Positions 26,006 to 35,540 of a stretch of 64,000 nt of DNA are shown piece after piece; the first letter of the stretch is position 1, and each line of letters begins with the position of its first letter. The notes under the pieces are model-generated. The model ran no database searches, was not told the origin of the DNA, and saw nothing but the letters and a program-made list of their open reading frames with translations. The position numbers and the translations under genes are program-made. Origin of the DNA: Bacteroidales bacterium (GTDB lineage: Bacteria > Bacteroidota > Bacteroidia > Bacteroidales > P3); contig JAGCJW010000042.1 in the NCBI GenBank assembly GCA_017647785.1, forward strand, positions 1-64,000, in the 5' to 3' direction.

Positions 26006-27727
26006 ATGAAAAAAATAATAAGCATACTAATAGCGATAATAATAAGCAATATCACTTTAGCACAATCAGTTTACACCCTTGCAGTAGATATAAAATACGA
26101 CTCAGTCTTTTCATTAGATGGAAGATACTATGCTGTCAAACAATCAGGCAAATGGGGAGTAGTAAAAGATCGCCAAGAAATATTACCATGTATCTATCAA
26201 GGAATAGATGCATTAGGAGATGGAGTCATATCAGTAATCAATAATGACAAAATAGGATTTGTAGATACATTAGGCAACACACTCATAGAACCGACCTATG
26301 TAATAGAAAAACAAACCTATAGAGAAGACAAATCTCAAATTAACCTCTTTGACAATGGAGCAAGCCTAGTAGAAGTAGAAGGAGAATACAAACTAATAAA
26401 CAAACAAAACAAACAATTAATACCACAAGAATACGAAATAATATCAAGAATAGGAGATGCAATATCCATAAAAAAAGATGGCAAATACGGAATTAGCAAC
26501 TCCAAAGGAGAAATAATAATCTATCCACAATACCTTGATATATCAGTTTTAGTAGAAGGCAAAGTGTACTCCTTCAAACAAATCTCTACCTCAGGAATGC
26601 CAGTATTTGGATTAATAAATGGCAAAGGAGAAATCATCTGTCCAGCAATCTATGCAGACTTTGGAATATACAATGGTAAAGAAGCTACCTACATAAAAGC
26701 CTACACAGAAGAAGGACAACAAGCCCTATTAAACGAAGAAGGAAAACTAGTACTACCAGCAAGCTATCAAGTATGTCTACCAACAAAACTACCAAACTAT
26801 TATCACATAAGCCAAAACCTAGAACAAGGAATAATAAGATCAGACAGTGTAATCTGTGTGCCACCAAGCTATGAAAGAATAGAAATGATGGTAACCAACG
26901 ACACATTCTTTCTGGCATACAAAGAAAATCGCACAATTATCTACAATACAAAACAAGAAAAACTAGCAGAAATAGAAGGTAACATACTAGACATAGTAAG
27001 CAATAAAAAAGGAGAAACCTACTTTGTAATAGAAAACTTCTTCTCTTATGGAATACAAAACAGCAAAGGACAATGGCTAATAGAACCAATATACGATGAA
27101 ATCCTCTCAATAATATCCGACAATATCTGCTTTAGAAAAGGAGAAAAATGGGGAGTAGTCAATATAAACAATCAACCAGTAATAGACTTTAACTACAAAG
27201 AAGCCAAAATCTCACCATCAAAAAAATACTTTGTGCTATATGACGGCAAAAAAGACTCAAAACTATTAAACGACAAAGGAAAAATCTTCACCTTCACAAA
27301 AGTAGAATCTATAATGCTAGCCAATGACTATGTAGAATTCAAAGAAAAGAAAATTAAAAGAAGACTCTATTCCACAGGAAACTATCAACCAGAAAACCTA
27401 CTAACAGTAAAAAAATCAAACAATGGCATACTAACAGTAAAAACACAACAAGGATGGACCTTTGTGGAAGAAACCACTAATAAACCCCTAACAGATAAGC
27501 ACTATCAAATAGCCAGCATATTCTATAAAGACATAGCCCTAGTATATCAAGACAACCAATTGAAAATGCTAAACAATAAAATGCAAGAAATAGGAGTTTT
27601 AATATCAGAGCCAATAGACAATATAGAAATGCAACTAAACTACATAAGTCTAGCATCCCATATGGGAGTAGAATACTACATCATAAAAAATAAAAATAAA
27701 TACGGAGTAATAAACATAAAACAATAA
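26006..27727 (+). CDS. Exported WG-repeat protein
   Basis: A 573-residue protein with a signal peptide (KKIISILIAIIISNITLAQ) and many degenerate WG/KWG repeats: GKWGVVKD, DKIGFVDTLG, GKYGISNSKG, EKWGVVNI, NKYGVINIK at the very end. The repeats run the full length. Such proteins are usually periplasmic or surface-bound with no known enzyme activity. It lies 10 bp after aguA and 5 bp before the DUF4831 gene, clearly inside the operon. Confidence 0.85.
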   Translation: MKKIISILIAIIISNITLAQSVYTLAVDIKYDSVFSLDGRYYAVKQSGKWGVVKDRQEILPCIYQGIDALGDGVISVINNDKIGFVDTLGNTLIEPTYVIEKQTYREDKSQINLFDNGASLVEVEGEYKLINKQNKQLIPQEYEIISRIGDAISIKKDGKYGISNSKGEIIIYPQYLDISVLVEGKVYSFKQISTSGMPVFGLINGKGEIICPAIYADFGIYNGKEATYIKAYTEEGQQALLNEEGKLVLPASYQVCLPTKLPNYYHISQNLEQGIIRSDSVICVPPSYERIEMMVTNDTFFLAYKENRTIIYNTKQEKLAEIEGNILDIVSNKKGETYFVIENFFSYGIQNSKGQWLIEPIYDEILSIISDNICFRKGEKWGVVNINNQPVIDFNYKEAKISPSKKYFVLYDGKKDSKLLNDKGKIFTFTKVESIMLANDYVEFKEKKIKRRLYSTGNYQPENLLTVKKSNNGILTVKTQQGWTFVEETTNKPLTDKHYQIASIFYKDIALVYQDNQLKMLNNKMQEIGVLISEPIDNIEMQLNYISLASHMGVEYYIIKNKNKYGVINIKQ

Positions 27728-27732
27728 AAACA

Positions 27733-28848
27733 ATGAAAAGGACAATCAAACACACAGTTTTATACATAATAGGAATAATATTAACCCTATCAGTTTCAGC
27801 ACAAGACTATCGCTCATATCCAATAGATAAGATAAACTTCAACACCACAGGAGTATATTACACACTACCAAAAACAGAAATAATCTTTAAAGTAAAAGTA
27901 GAAAAAATCCAAGAAAATAAAGGAGTATATGCAGACTATGCCTATCTAATAGGAGCAAAAAATATCATAATCAATGATGCAGTAAAATACAAAATAAAAG
28001 ACATACAAATCCATACAAGACCAGTAGGAGATAATGAAAACATATACTTTCTAAATACCCTAAAAGAAGTTAAAGTAAGTAAAACAAAAGAAGGAGCTTT
28101 ATTAACAATAGGACAAGAAGCACCAATCTGTAAAGAAGCCCCACATAAAAAAGGAAGAAAACCACACAATCCAAAAGAACTAGAAGAGGAGGCAATAAAT
28201 TATCCAGAAATCTTTGAACAAAAACTCCTTACACAAGGAAGATTAGACGCAATGCCAAACCTTACAGCAAGTAAAGCAGTAGAAAAAATAGAAGAACTAA
28301 GAGAAAAACAATTAGACGTATTATCAGGCAATATAGATGGTACATATATGAATAACACAGTAGAATATATGTATAAACAATTAGACCAAATGATAAATGG
28401 CTATGTATCTCTATTCACAGGAGAAAGCACCTCAGAAGAACTAGAATATACCTTCACTCTAACTCCTGAAAAACCACTAATAGTAGAAGAAGACCTATTA
28501 TTAGGCATATTTAAATTCTCAGAAGAAGAAGGCGTACTAGAACTAAACAGCAATAGTACAGCTCCAATAGTAGCAGTAAAAATCCACTCATTAAATACCA
28601 CTAAAGAATACGAAAAAATAGAGGAACAAAAGAAAAAAGATGAAAACCTACAAAAACTAATAGCAAAAAAAGGAGTAGGCTTATATTATCGCATACCAGA
28701 AATGGTAGAATTAAGCATAGACTTTGAAGGAAAACACTACTTTAAAACTACTCATCTAACCCAATATGGAGTAGTATCCTATATGCTAGACTCACCAAAG
28801 AAAATAAGCTTTAAACCTCAAACAGGAGCTTTAGAAAGAGTAGAATAA
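27733..28848 (+). CDS. DUF4831-like exported protein
   Basis: A 371-residue protein with a signal ending LTLSVSAQ. VYYTLPKTEIIFKVKVEKI and the later FKVTL-like strands with GLYYRIPEMVELSIDFEG match the DUF4831 family of Bacteroidota as I remember it. It probably forms a periplasmic beta structure. It is the last gene of the holA run; a weak hairpin follows at 28878. Confidence 0.65.
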   Translation: MKRTIKHTVLYIIGIILTLSVSAQDYRSYPIDKINFNTTGVYYTLPKTEIIFKVKVEKIQENKGVYADYAYLIGAKNIIINDAVKYKIKDIQIHTRPVGDNENIYFLNTLKEVKVSKTKEGALLTIGQEAPICKEAPHKKGRKPHNPKELEEEAINYPEIFEQKLLTQGRLDAMPNLTASKAVEKIEELREKQLDVLSGNIDGTYMNNTVEYMYKQLDQMINGYVSLFTGESTSEELEYTFTLTPEKPLIVEEDLLLGIFKFSEEEGVLELNSNSTAPIVAVKIHSLNTTKEYEKIEEQKKKDENLQKLIAKKGVGLYYRIPEMVELSIDFEGKHYFKTTHLTQYGVVSYMLDSPKKISFKPQTGALERVE

Positions 28849-28877
28849 CTCCCGCAAATAAAAAAAAGATTTGAAAC

Positions 28878-28900
28878 AAAAGGTTTTCAAGCCTTTTTTA
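28878..28900 (+). terminator. Weak terminator after the holA run
   Basis: AAAAGG, a short loop and CCTTTTTT form a small stem followed by T-rich sequence. The stem is short, so termination may be partial. Confidence 0.4.
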
Positions 28901-28950
28901 TTTAGAATATTTTTTTTCACAAAAATCAAAAAGTTTACAGAATTGGCTAT

Positions 28951-28958
28951 TAACTTTG
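28951..28958 (+). promoter_or_regulatory. -7 box for the 29000-31447 cargo gene
   Basis: TAACTTTG, 41 bp before the ATG, matches TAnnTTTG. No clear -33 TTTG at 19 bp. Confidence 0.5.
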
Positions 28959-28999
28959 CCAAAGTTTGTGAATAAAAAATTTAAAAATAATAAAAACTA

Positions 29000-31447
29000 A
29001 TGAAGAAATACCTATTAACAATCTTATCAGTAATTTGTTCAATAACACTTTTTGGACAAACATCATTTAATGATGATGTATTAAAATTAACCTATACAGT
29101 TATAGATGCTACTAACAACTATGTAGAGGTTAAAAAACAAGAACCAGAATTCAATAATGCTAATGTTCAAACCTTAGAAATACCCTCTACAGTTACTTAT
29201 AATGATGTAGAATACACAGTAACTAAGATAGCGGACAATGGATTCCAAAACTCAAATGAATTAAAAACAGTAAAAATACCAAACACAGTAACCACAATAG
29301 GAGTAAATGCCTTTCAAAGCTGTGCAAAATTAGAAGAAGTGGACTTGGGAACAGGAGTTAGCTCAATAGGAGCTTATGCCTTTCAAGGTTGCCATAAATT
29401 ACACTCAATACTACTACCAGCAGGAATAACAACTATTGAAAACTATACCTTTGAAAATTGCCATGGATTAAATGAAATCATTATACCAGCAGGAGTAACA
29501 TCAATAGGAGATTATGCCTTCCATAATGTGCATTCAATAGAAGTAATATTCTTAGGAAGCGGAAATGTAACAATTTCCACTAATGCCTTTACAAACTGTA
29601 ATAACGTACATATAATATTTATGAATCCAGAACTCCTAACAATTAATGACACAGATGGAGATGGAAATTCAAATGTATCAATCTTTGGAAACAATGCAAG
29701 AATACATGCACCATGTGGATGTGCAAATGCCTATTATGTATCACAAAACAATGGAACAGTCATAGATGAAACAGACTGTGTAAGAACAACAAGACAAAGT
29801 GGATTATTTTGTTTACCAGAAACATGGGTAGGATATGAATCTTGGAATTTAAGAGCAAGCTATGAAGCAGCCTCAAATAAAGAAGCATGGTTAGAAACAA
29901 ATGGATACCCTAACTTTATGCCAAGAAATCCAAATCACCCATTCTATATAAGAAAAAATCATATAGTAAATTTAACACACAAACGTCATATATACCCATT
30001 TAATTCAATAAATGAAGGAGTATTAAGAATAGAAGTAGGAGGAGAATTAATAGAAAGAGATACACTTATAGTAGATGATGGTTGGAGACCAGATGTAACT
30101 ATAACAGGAGGAGAAAATAACTCACATGCTACAGGAGCAGATTTAGTTTATATGAATGAAAACTTAGGAGGAGAAATAGAAATAGTAGCACCCGCACAAA
30201 AAGGGAAATGGAACTTCATAGGAGCACCACTAAATGGTTATGACCTATGGGCAGTGAAGATAGGACCAGGAGGAAAAGACGTAACAATAGTAGAATTTGA
30301 ATATGGAAATGGATTATGGTCTAATAACTACTCTACAATAGACAGTGTAATACAAGCAGGAGAAGGATTTCTCGCATGGCCATTCTATGATGGAGGAATA
30401 ATATTCTCAACAAAAAGAGACTATGGAGAACAAACAACCTATATTCAACCAATTATAATGGAAGCAGACTTTGGATTAAACCATCAAGATGTAGTACTTA
30501 CAAAAACAATAACTACCACACAAGGAGATAATACAGGAAATTGGATGGCACTTTCTAATCCATATCCTGCAAAACTATGTGTAAAAGACTTTTTGACAGA
30601 AAATAATAATTCCTCTCAATCAATACAAGGAGATGGAATATATGTACATAACTCAACTGATAATAGCTTTAGCTTTGTAACAAAAGAAGCAGGCTATGAC
30701 TTAGGAGTATGTCAAGGATTCTTTGTAAACTTTTCAACACCAGGAACTAAAACAATAAACTTTAGAAAAAATCAACTGCACGAATATAATGAACCACAAC
30801 ATCAAAAAACTACAAGCATCTCACAAAAAGAATATATAAAACTATCACTATTTGAAGGAGAAAAAGAAACAGAACTATTATTAGCCCACAATCAAGAAGC
30901 AGAACAAGGATATGACATCTATGATGCAAACAAACTATTCTCTATGGAAAAAATCACAGAACCTTATTTTCTTACAGACGGAATAGCCCTAGTAAAAGAA
31001 GAAATAAAAGAATTGCCTTACTATGCAACAATGAATGTTCGTACTTATAAAGACTCTGTGATGAGTTTTGTTATGAAGGAGATTCCAAGTGAATTGAAAG
31101 TCTTTCTTATTGATGGAGAGGAAATGATAGATATGTCAGCAGGAAGTACTTATACTACTGAGTTTTTCAAAGGAGAGAATAATGATAGATTCAAATTATT
31201 TGTAAGAAAAGCAGATGCTTTAGATTTAGATGGTCAATCAAATATAAGTATTACAAATTGCAATCGTTTAATTAATATTCAATCAAAAGAAGATAATCTT
31301 CAAATAGAAGTCTATAATGCCTTAGGACAAAAGGTGTATGAAACAAAAGACTATAACTTTACCCTAAATAACCTATCCTCAGGAGCCTATATAGTGAAAG
31401 CATTTAATAACACAAAGAGTCAATCATCAAAAGTTATAATTAAATAA
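29000..31447 (+). CDS. BspA-like leucine-rich-repeat surface protein, T9SS cargo
   Basis: An 815-residue protein. After the signal (LTILSVICSITLFGQ) come LRR_5/BspA-type repeats in residues of about 70-230 (IGAYAFQGCHKLHSILLP, IGDYAFHN). A long beta-rich middle follows. The C-terminus (IQIEVYNALGQKVYE-like strand, LSSGAYIVKAFN, KVIIK) is a type A T9SS sorting domain. BspA proteins are adhesins in oral Bacteroidota. PorU would remove the tail and anchor the protein. Third-position base use changes sharply near 31.0 kb inside the gene. Confidence 0.9.
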   Translation: MKKYLLTILSVICSITLFGQTSFNDDVLKLTYTVIDATNNYVEVKKQEPEFNNANVQTLEIPSTVTYNDVEYTVTKIADNGFQNSNELKTVKIPNTVTTIGVNAFQSCAKLEEVDLGTGVSSIGAYAFQGCHKLHSILLPAGITTIENYTFENCHGLNEIIIPAGVTSIGDYAFHNVHSIEVIFLGSGNVTISTNAFTNCNNVHIIFMNPELLTINDTDGDGNSNVSIFGNNARIHAPCGCANAYYVSQNNGTVIDETDCVRTTRQSGLFCLPETWVGYESWNLRASYEAASNKEAWLETNGYPNFMPRNPNHPFYIRKNHIVNLTHKRHIYPFNSINEGVLRIEVGGELIERDTLIVDDGWRPDVTITGGENNSHATGADLVYMNENLGGEIEIVAPAQKGKWNFIGAPLNGYDLWAVKIGPGGKDVTIVEFEYGNGLWSNNYSTIDSVIQAGEGFLAWPFYDGGIIFSTKRDYGEQTTYIQPIIMEADFGLNHQDVVLTKTITTTQGDNTGNWMALSNPYPAKLCVKDFLTENNNSSQSIQGDGIYVHNSTDNSFSFVTKEAGYDLGVCQGFFVNFSTPGTKTINFRKNQLHEYNEPQHQKTTSISQKEYIKLSLFEGEKETELLLAHNQEAEQGYDIYDANKLFSMEKITEPYFLTDGIALVKEEIKELPYYATMNVRTYKDSVMSFVMKEIPSELKVFLIDGEEMIDMSAGSTYTTEFFKGENNDRFKLFVRKADALDLDGQSNISITNCNRLINIQSKEDNLQIEVYNALGQKVYETKDYNFTLNNLSSGAYIVKAFNNTKSQSSKVIIK

Positions 31448-31479
31448 GCTTTAGAAAGATAAATTAAATATTCGATATT

Positions 31480-31511
31480 AAGGCTGAACAAATCAAAGTT
31501 CAGCCTTTTTC
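31480..31511 (+). terminator. Terminator after the BspA-like cargo gene
   Basis: AAGGCTGAAC (31480-31489) pairs perfectly with GTTCAGCCTT (31498-31507), followed by T-rich sequence. Confidence 0.9.
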
Positions 31512-31553
31512 TATTCTATATTTTGAATTATGATATTTTCATCAAGACTTAGA

Positions 31554-31700
31554 GAAATGAAACTTTATTTTCAAATTGGTTTTTCTTTGTGAAAATCTAT
31601 TTTCTCTTTAAGAAAATGAATTATCTCTTGAAGAAAACGGATTGTCTCTTTGAAAAACTGACGCGATTCTTTGAAAAATGGAAAGGAATTCTTTGTATTC
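31554..31700 (+). repeat. Dispersed intergenic repeat, copy B, with six 21-bp steps
   Basis: It matches copies A and C almost base for base from GAAATGAAACTTTATTTTC onward. CTTT/CTTG recurs at 31585, 31606, 31627, 31648 and 31669 (21 bp each) and 31691 (22 bp). Its left arm is diverged, so the TTTTCACAAAG fold-back arm is lost. It fills the gap between convergent genes and reaches the stop codon of the GT4 gene. Confidence 0.85.
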
Positions 31701-31701
31701 C

Positions 31702-32814
31702 TTATTCTTTTAATAGACTTTTATAGAGTTTTAAGAGTTCTTTTTCTTGTGAAAGCCAATTATATTTTTCTTTTGCACTTATGTATGCTTTATTTGACAT
31801 TTCTTGAGCTAAGGTCTTATTATTTATGATTGTCTTTATGGCTTGTGAGATTTCTTCTATGTTTAAAGGGTTTACTACTATTCCGCATTTTTCTTTTTCT
31901 ATGACTTCTTTGCAGAAGATTACCTCTTGTGAGGATATAGTGGGTAGTCCTTCTATCATATATTCTAATTGCTTGATTGGTATAGAGAGTGTGTGATTTG
32001 GTGCTTTATGTAGTAAGGCTAATCCAAGTGTGGATTTATCATAGACTTTTTCTTTTACTTGTGTGCTTTCTACATATCCTAGGTATTCTACGTTTTCCCA
32101 TTCTTTTAGTGATTGCATTTCTTTTAAGTAGTCTTCTGAGTCAAAGGGTCCTGCAAGTAGGAGTTTTATTCCTGCTTTGTGACAAGAGAGTATCATTTCT
32201 TTTACTCCTCTTATAGGGGTAAGGCCTCCTACATAACAGGCTACAGGTGGTGTGATTTCAGTATGGTTTATAGGGGTTGTATTTAGATTTGCTATTGGAT
32301 AGTTCTTCACTGTTATGGCTTCTACTCTTTCATAGTTTATGAATTTATCTCTAATATTATCTGTAGCACATACTACTGCACTCATTTGTTTTGCACTTGT
32401 AGTTTCTATTCTTCGTGCTATTTTAAAGAGTAGGCTTCTAAAAATACTTGGTATGTAATCTCTTTGAAGCATTAGTGCTGGGAAGTCTTCATGTGAGTCA
32501 AATATTAGGTGTGCATTAGTACTTAGTGTTCTTGCTTCTATTAATAAATCTGGGTCATGATAGTGATATAGGTCTGCATTTAGTTCTTTGGCTTTTTTTA
32601 TTACTGCTTTTGAGGTGAAAAGTAGTCTTTTTAATCTGTTGGTTTGTTTTCCTACGTCGTATATTTTTATTCCATTTTTTTCTTCATCTCCTTTTCCGTC
32701 TGCTACTACAAGGCTTACATCATAGCCTGCTTTTTTTAGGCTGATGCATTCTTTGTGAAAGATTCTTGTGTCGTATCTTTGATGTACTGAGGTGATGTGA
32801 ACTACTTTTTTCAT
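31702..32814 (-). CDS. Glycosyltransferase family 4
   Basis: A 370-residue GT-B enzyme. VHITSVHQRYDTRIFHKEC opens the acceptor domain and DLYHYHDPDLL is typical of this subfamily. The C-terminal domain has the donor-binding stretch GLALLHKAPNHTLSIPIK and EGLPTISSQ. It probably adds a sugar in polysaccharide or glycoprotein synthesis. It starts 1 bp after mnmA, so the two are one transcript although functionally unrelated. The acceptor and donor are unknown. Confidence 0.88.
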   Translation of the reverse strand: MKKVVHITSVHQRYDTRIFHKECISLKKAGYDVSLVVADGKGDEEKNGIKIYDVGKQTNRLKRLLFTSKAVIKKAKELNADLYHYHDPDLLIEARTLSTNAHLIFDSHEDFPALMLQRDYIPSIFRSLLFKIARRIETTSAKQMSAVVCATDNIRDKFINYERVEAITVKNYPIANLNTTPINHTEITPPVACYVGGLTPIRGVKEMILSCHKAGIKLLLAGPFDSEDYLKEMQSLKEWENVEYLGYVESTQVKEKVYDKSTLGLALLHKAPNHTLSIPIKQLEYMIEGLPTISSQEVIFCKEVIEKEKCGIVVNPLNIEEISQAIKTIINNKTLAQEMSNKAYISAKEKYNWLSQEKELLKLYKSLLKE

Positions 32815-32815
32815 T

Positions 32816-33886
32816 TTAGTCTTCTATTATTACTCCGCTTCCTAGGCATAGTTTTGCATCTGGTGAATAGATTACTCCAAATTGTCCTGCTGCTATTCCT
32901 TGTATTTTGTCTTCTGATTCTATTCTATAGATGTCGTTTATTTTTCTTAATTTGGCTTTTGTGAAATCTGGTGTGTGGCGTATTTTAAAGAGTATGTCTT
33001 TTTCATCGTTGAAATCACCCCATATGTCTTCTGTTATGTATTGAAAGGCTGAAAGGTTTATTGTTTTCCCGTATTGTGTTTCTGGGTCATAGCCTTGTGA
33101 TACATATAGGGTGTTTTCATTTATGTCTTTTTTTACTACAAACCATGGCCCTCCTCCTAGGCCTAATCCTTTTCTTTGTCCAATGGTGTGGAACCAAAAG
33201 CCTTTGTGTGTTCCTAGGATTTTGCCTGTTTCTAATTCTACTATTTTTCCTTCTTTTTCTCCTAGGTAACGGCGAATAAAGTCATTGTAATTTATCTTTC
33301 CAAGGAAGCAAATGCCTTGTGAGTCTTTTCTTTCTGCTGATGGTAGTTTTGTTTCTCTGGCTTTGTCTCTTACTTCGCTTTTTAGCATGTCACCAATGGG
33401 AAACATTAGTTTGCTTACTTGTAGGTAGTTTATTTGTCCTAAAAAGTATGTTTGGTCTTTTACTTTGTCTTTTGCTGTTGAAAGGAATGTTTTATTGTTT
33501 ATTTCGGTTGTAGTACAATAGTGTCCTGTTGCAATTTTATCAAAACAGTGTCCCCATTTTCTTTCAAAGGCTCCAAATTTTATTAGTTTGTTACACATCA
33601 TATCTGGGTTGGGTGTAAGTCCTCTTCTCACTGCTTCTATTGTGTAGCTTACAACGCTTTCCCAGTATTCTTCTTGTAGGGAAACTATTTCAAATTTACA
33701 ACCATATTTCTTGGCTATATAAGAGGTAATTTCTATATCTTCTTCTGATGGACAATCTATGTAGCCATCTTTGTCTTCCATTCCAATTTTTATGTAAAAG
33801 ATTGTAGGGTCATATCCCATTTCTTTAAGGCGTACAACACTTACACTGCTATCTACGCCTCCTGATACTAATGCTGCTATTTCCAT
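32816..33886 (-). CDS. mnmA: tRNA 2-thiouridine synthase MnmA
   Basis: MnmA places sulfur on U34 of Lys, Glu and Gln tRNAs. The 356-residue protein has the PP-loop [10 protein letters not shown], the first catalytic Cys in [14 protein letters not shown], the second in SQGICFLGK, and a C-terminal beta-barrel with QFGVIYSPD. The ATG at 33886 is preferred; a TTG three codons earlier lies inside the -7 promoter box. That box ends only 7 bp from the ATG, so the mRNA may be leaderless. Confidence 0.95.
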   Translation of the reverse strand: MEIAALVSGGVDSSVSVVRLKEMGYDPTIFYIKIGMEDKDGYIDCPSEEDIEITSYIAKKYGCKFEIVSLQEEYWESVVSYTIEAVRRGLTPNPDMMCNKLIKFGAFERKWGHCFDKIATGHYCTTTEINNKTFLSTAKDKVKDQTYFLGQINYLQVSKLMFPIGDMLKSEVRDKARETKLPSAERKDSQGICFLGKINYNDFIRRYLGEKEGKIVELETGKILGTHKGFWFHTIGQRKGLGLGGGPWFVVKKDINENTLYVSQGYDPETQYGKTINLSAFQYITEDIWGDFNDEKDILFKIRHTPDFTKAKLRKINDIYRIESEDKIQGIAAGQFGVIYSPDAKLCLGSGVIIED

Positions 33887-33892
33887 AATTGG

Positions 33893-33900
33893 CAAAATTA
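33893..33900 (-). promoter_or_regulatory. -7 box abutting the mnmA start codon
   Basis: TAATTTTG on the minus strand, ending 7 bp before the mnmA ATG. It forms a compact divergent control region with the box at 33914. Confidence 0.6.
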
Positions 33901-33913
33901 CTAATATTTTTAT

Positions 33914-33921
33914 TATTTTTG
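33914..33921 (+). promoter_or_regulatory. -7 box for the wbpD-like gene
   Basis: TATTTTTG, 29 bp before the ATG at 33951, matches TAnnTTTG. It is divergent from the mnmA promoter. Confidence 0.5.
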
Positions 33922-33950
33922 CAAGTGTTTATTTTATAAATCTAAGGAAT

Positions 33951-34523
33951 ATGGAGTATTTTGTTCATGAAACTGCAGTTGTTGATGAAAACTGTGTAAT
34001 AGAGGAGGGTGTTAAAATATGGCATTTTTCTCATATAATGTCTGATTGTAAGATAGGTAAGAATTGTAATATAGGACAAAATGTTGTAATCTCGCCAAAT
34101 GTTGAATTAGGGCAGAATTGTAAGATTCAAAATAATGTTTCTTTATATACAGGTGTAATTTGTGAGGATGATGTGTTTTTAGGTCCTTCTTGTGTTTTTA
34201 CAAATGTGATAAATCCTCGTTCTGCGGTAAATAGAAAGAGTGAATATAGAAAAACTATTATTAAAAAGGGTGCTTCAATAGGTGCAAATGCTACAATAGT
34301 TTGTGGTCATGATATAGGGAAATATGCTTTTATTGGTGCTGGTGCTGTGGTTACAAAAACTATTCCTGATTATGCTTTGGTGGTAGGAAATCCTGCTAGA
34401 CAAATGGGTTGGGTTAGTGAATATGGACATAGATTGAATTTTGATGAAAAGGGATTGGCTGAATGTCCAGAAACAAAACAAGTCTATAAACTTGAAAACA
34501 ATCAGGTAGAAAGAATAAAGTAA
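33951..34523 (+). CDS. wbpD: WbpD-like UDP-2-acetamido-3-amino-glucuronate N-acetyltransferase
   Basis: A 190-residue left-handed beta-helix acyltransferase: VDENCVIEEGVKIWHFSHIM, CKIGKNCNIGQNVVISP, VFTNVINPRSAVNRKSEYR and VGNPARQMGWVS. This set is typical of WbpD/WlbB, which acetylates the 3-amino group of UDP-GlcNAc3NA to give UDP-GlcNAc3NAcA. The wbpB-like oxidase follows directly. In Porphyromonas this pathway supplies the sugar linking T9SS cargo to the cell surface. A broader sugar O- or N-acetyltransferase is the alternative. Confidence 0.82.
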   Translation: MEYFVHETAVVDENCVIEEGVKIWHFSHIMSDCKIGKNCNIGQNVVISPNVELGQNCKIQNNVSLYTGVICEDDVFLGPSCVFTNVINPRSAVNRKSEYRKTIIKKGASIGANATIVCGHDIGKYAFIGAGAVVTKTIPDYALVVGNPARQMGWVSEYGHRLNFDEKGLAECPETKQVYKLENNQVERIK

Positions 34524-34536
34524 AGAATTTTTTTAA

Positions 34537-34544
34537 TACCTTTG
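34537..34544 (+). promoter_or_regulatory. Internal -7 box before the wbpB-like gene
   Basis: TACCTTTG, 30 bp before the ATG at 34575. A TTG start at 34542 would fall inside this box, which argues for 34575 as the true start. Confidence 0.6.
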
Positions 34545-34574
34545 CAAGATATATTTAAGAAAGATAATTTGATT

Positions 34575-35540
34575 ATGAAAAACTTTGGAATTATAGGTGT
34601 AGGAGGTTATATTGCTCCTCGACATCTTAAAGCAATAAAAGAAACTGGAAATAATTTAGTTGTAGCCTTAGATAAAAGTGATTCTGTAGGAATAATGGAT
34701 AGTTATTTCCCTCAATGTTCTTTTTATACAGAATATGAAAGGTTTGATAGATTTGTAGAAAAAATAAAGCATACAAGTGATAAATTGGATTATGTGACAG
34801 TTTGTACTCCTAATTATCTTCATGATTCTCATATAAGATTTGGATTAAGAGCTGGAGCTGATGTAATTTGTGAAAAACCTCTTGTATTAAATCCTTGGAA
34901 TATTGATGCTCTTTCTAAAATGGAAGAACAAACTGGTAAGAAAGTTTATAATATTCTTCAACTTCGTCTTCACCCAGCAATCATTGAATGGAAAAATATG
35001 ATTGATAATGGTCCTAAAGATAAGGTTTATGATGTGGATTTAACATATATTACTTCTCGTGGTTTGTGGTATTACACTTCTTGGAAGGGTGATTCAAGCA
35101 AATCAGGTGGTGTGGCAACTAATATAGGAGTTCACTTCTATGATATGCTTTCTTGGATTTTTGGAAATATTCAAGAAAATATTGTTCACATATATGAACA
35201 TGATAGAGCTGCAGGATTCTTGAGATTTGAAAGAGCAAGAGTGAGATATTTTATGTCTATAAATTCTGATACCTTACCACAACAAGCAATAGAGCAAGGA
35301 AAAAGAACTTATAGAAAAATGGAGATGGATGGAAAAGAAATAGAGTTCTCTGATGGCTTTACAGAATTGCATACTGAAAGTTATAAAAAAATCTTAGCAG
35401 GTGAAGGATTTGGATTGGATCAAGCATATCAAAGTATAAAAATAGTGCATGATATAAGAAATACAAGACCTCTAGGATTAAAAGGAGATTATCATCCATT
35501 GGCAGCTTTACCTTTGGCAACACACCCTTTTTATAGATAA
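34575..35540 (+). CDS. wbpB: WbpB-like UDP-GlcNAcA 3-dehydrogenase (Gfo/Idh/MocA family)
   Basis: A 321-residue oxidoreductase with NAD-binding GIIGVGGYIAPRHLKAIKE, the VCTPNYLH loop, catalytic CEKPL and GGVATNIGVHFYDML, all typical of WbpB/WlbA. It oxidises the 3-OH of UDP-GlcNAcA so that an aminotransferase (WbpE, not in this window) can act. Known members regenerate NAD+ by reducing 2-oxoglutarate to 2-hydroxyglutarate. It lies between wbpD and a FemAB-like gene that starts at its stop codon (TAATG overlap). Confidence 0.85.
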   Translation: MKNFGIIGVGGYIAPRHLKAIKETGNNLVVALDKSDSVGIMDSYFPQCSFYTEYERFDRFVEKIKHTSDKLDYVTVCTPNYLHDSHIRFGLRAGADVICEKPLVLNPWNIDALSKMEEQTGKKVYNILQLRLHPAIIEWKNMIDNGPKDKVYDVDLTYITSRGLWYYTSWKGDSSKSGGVATNIGVHFYDMLSWIFGNIQENIVHIYEHDRAAGFLRFERARVRYFMSINSDTLPQQAIEQGKRTYRKMEMDGKEIEFSDGFTELHTESYKKILAGEGFGLDQAYQSIKIVHDIRNTRPLGLKGDYHPLAALPLATHPFYR

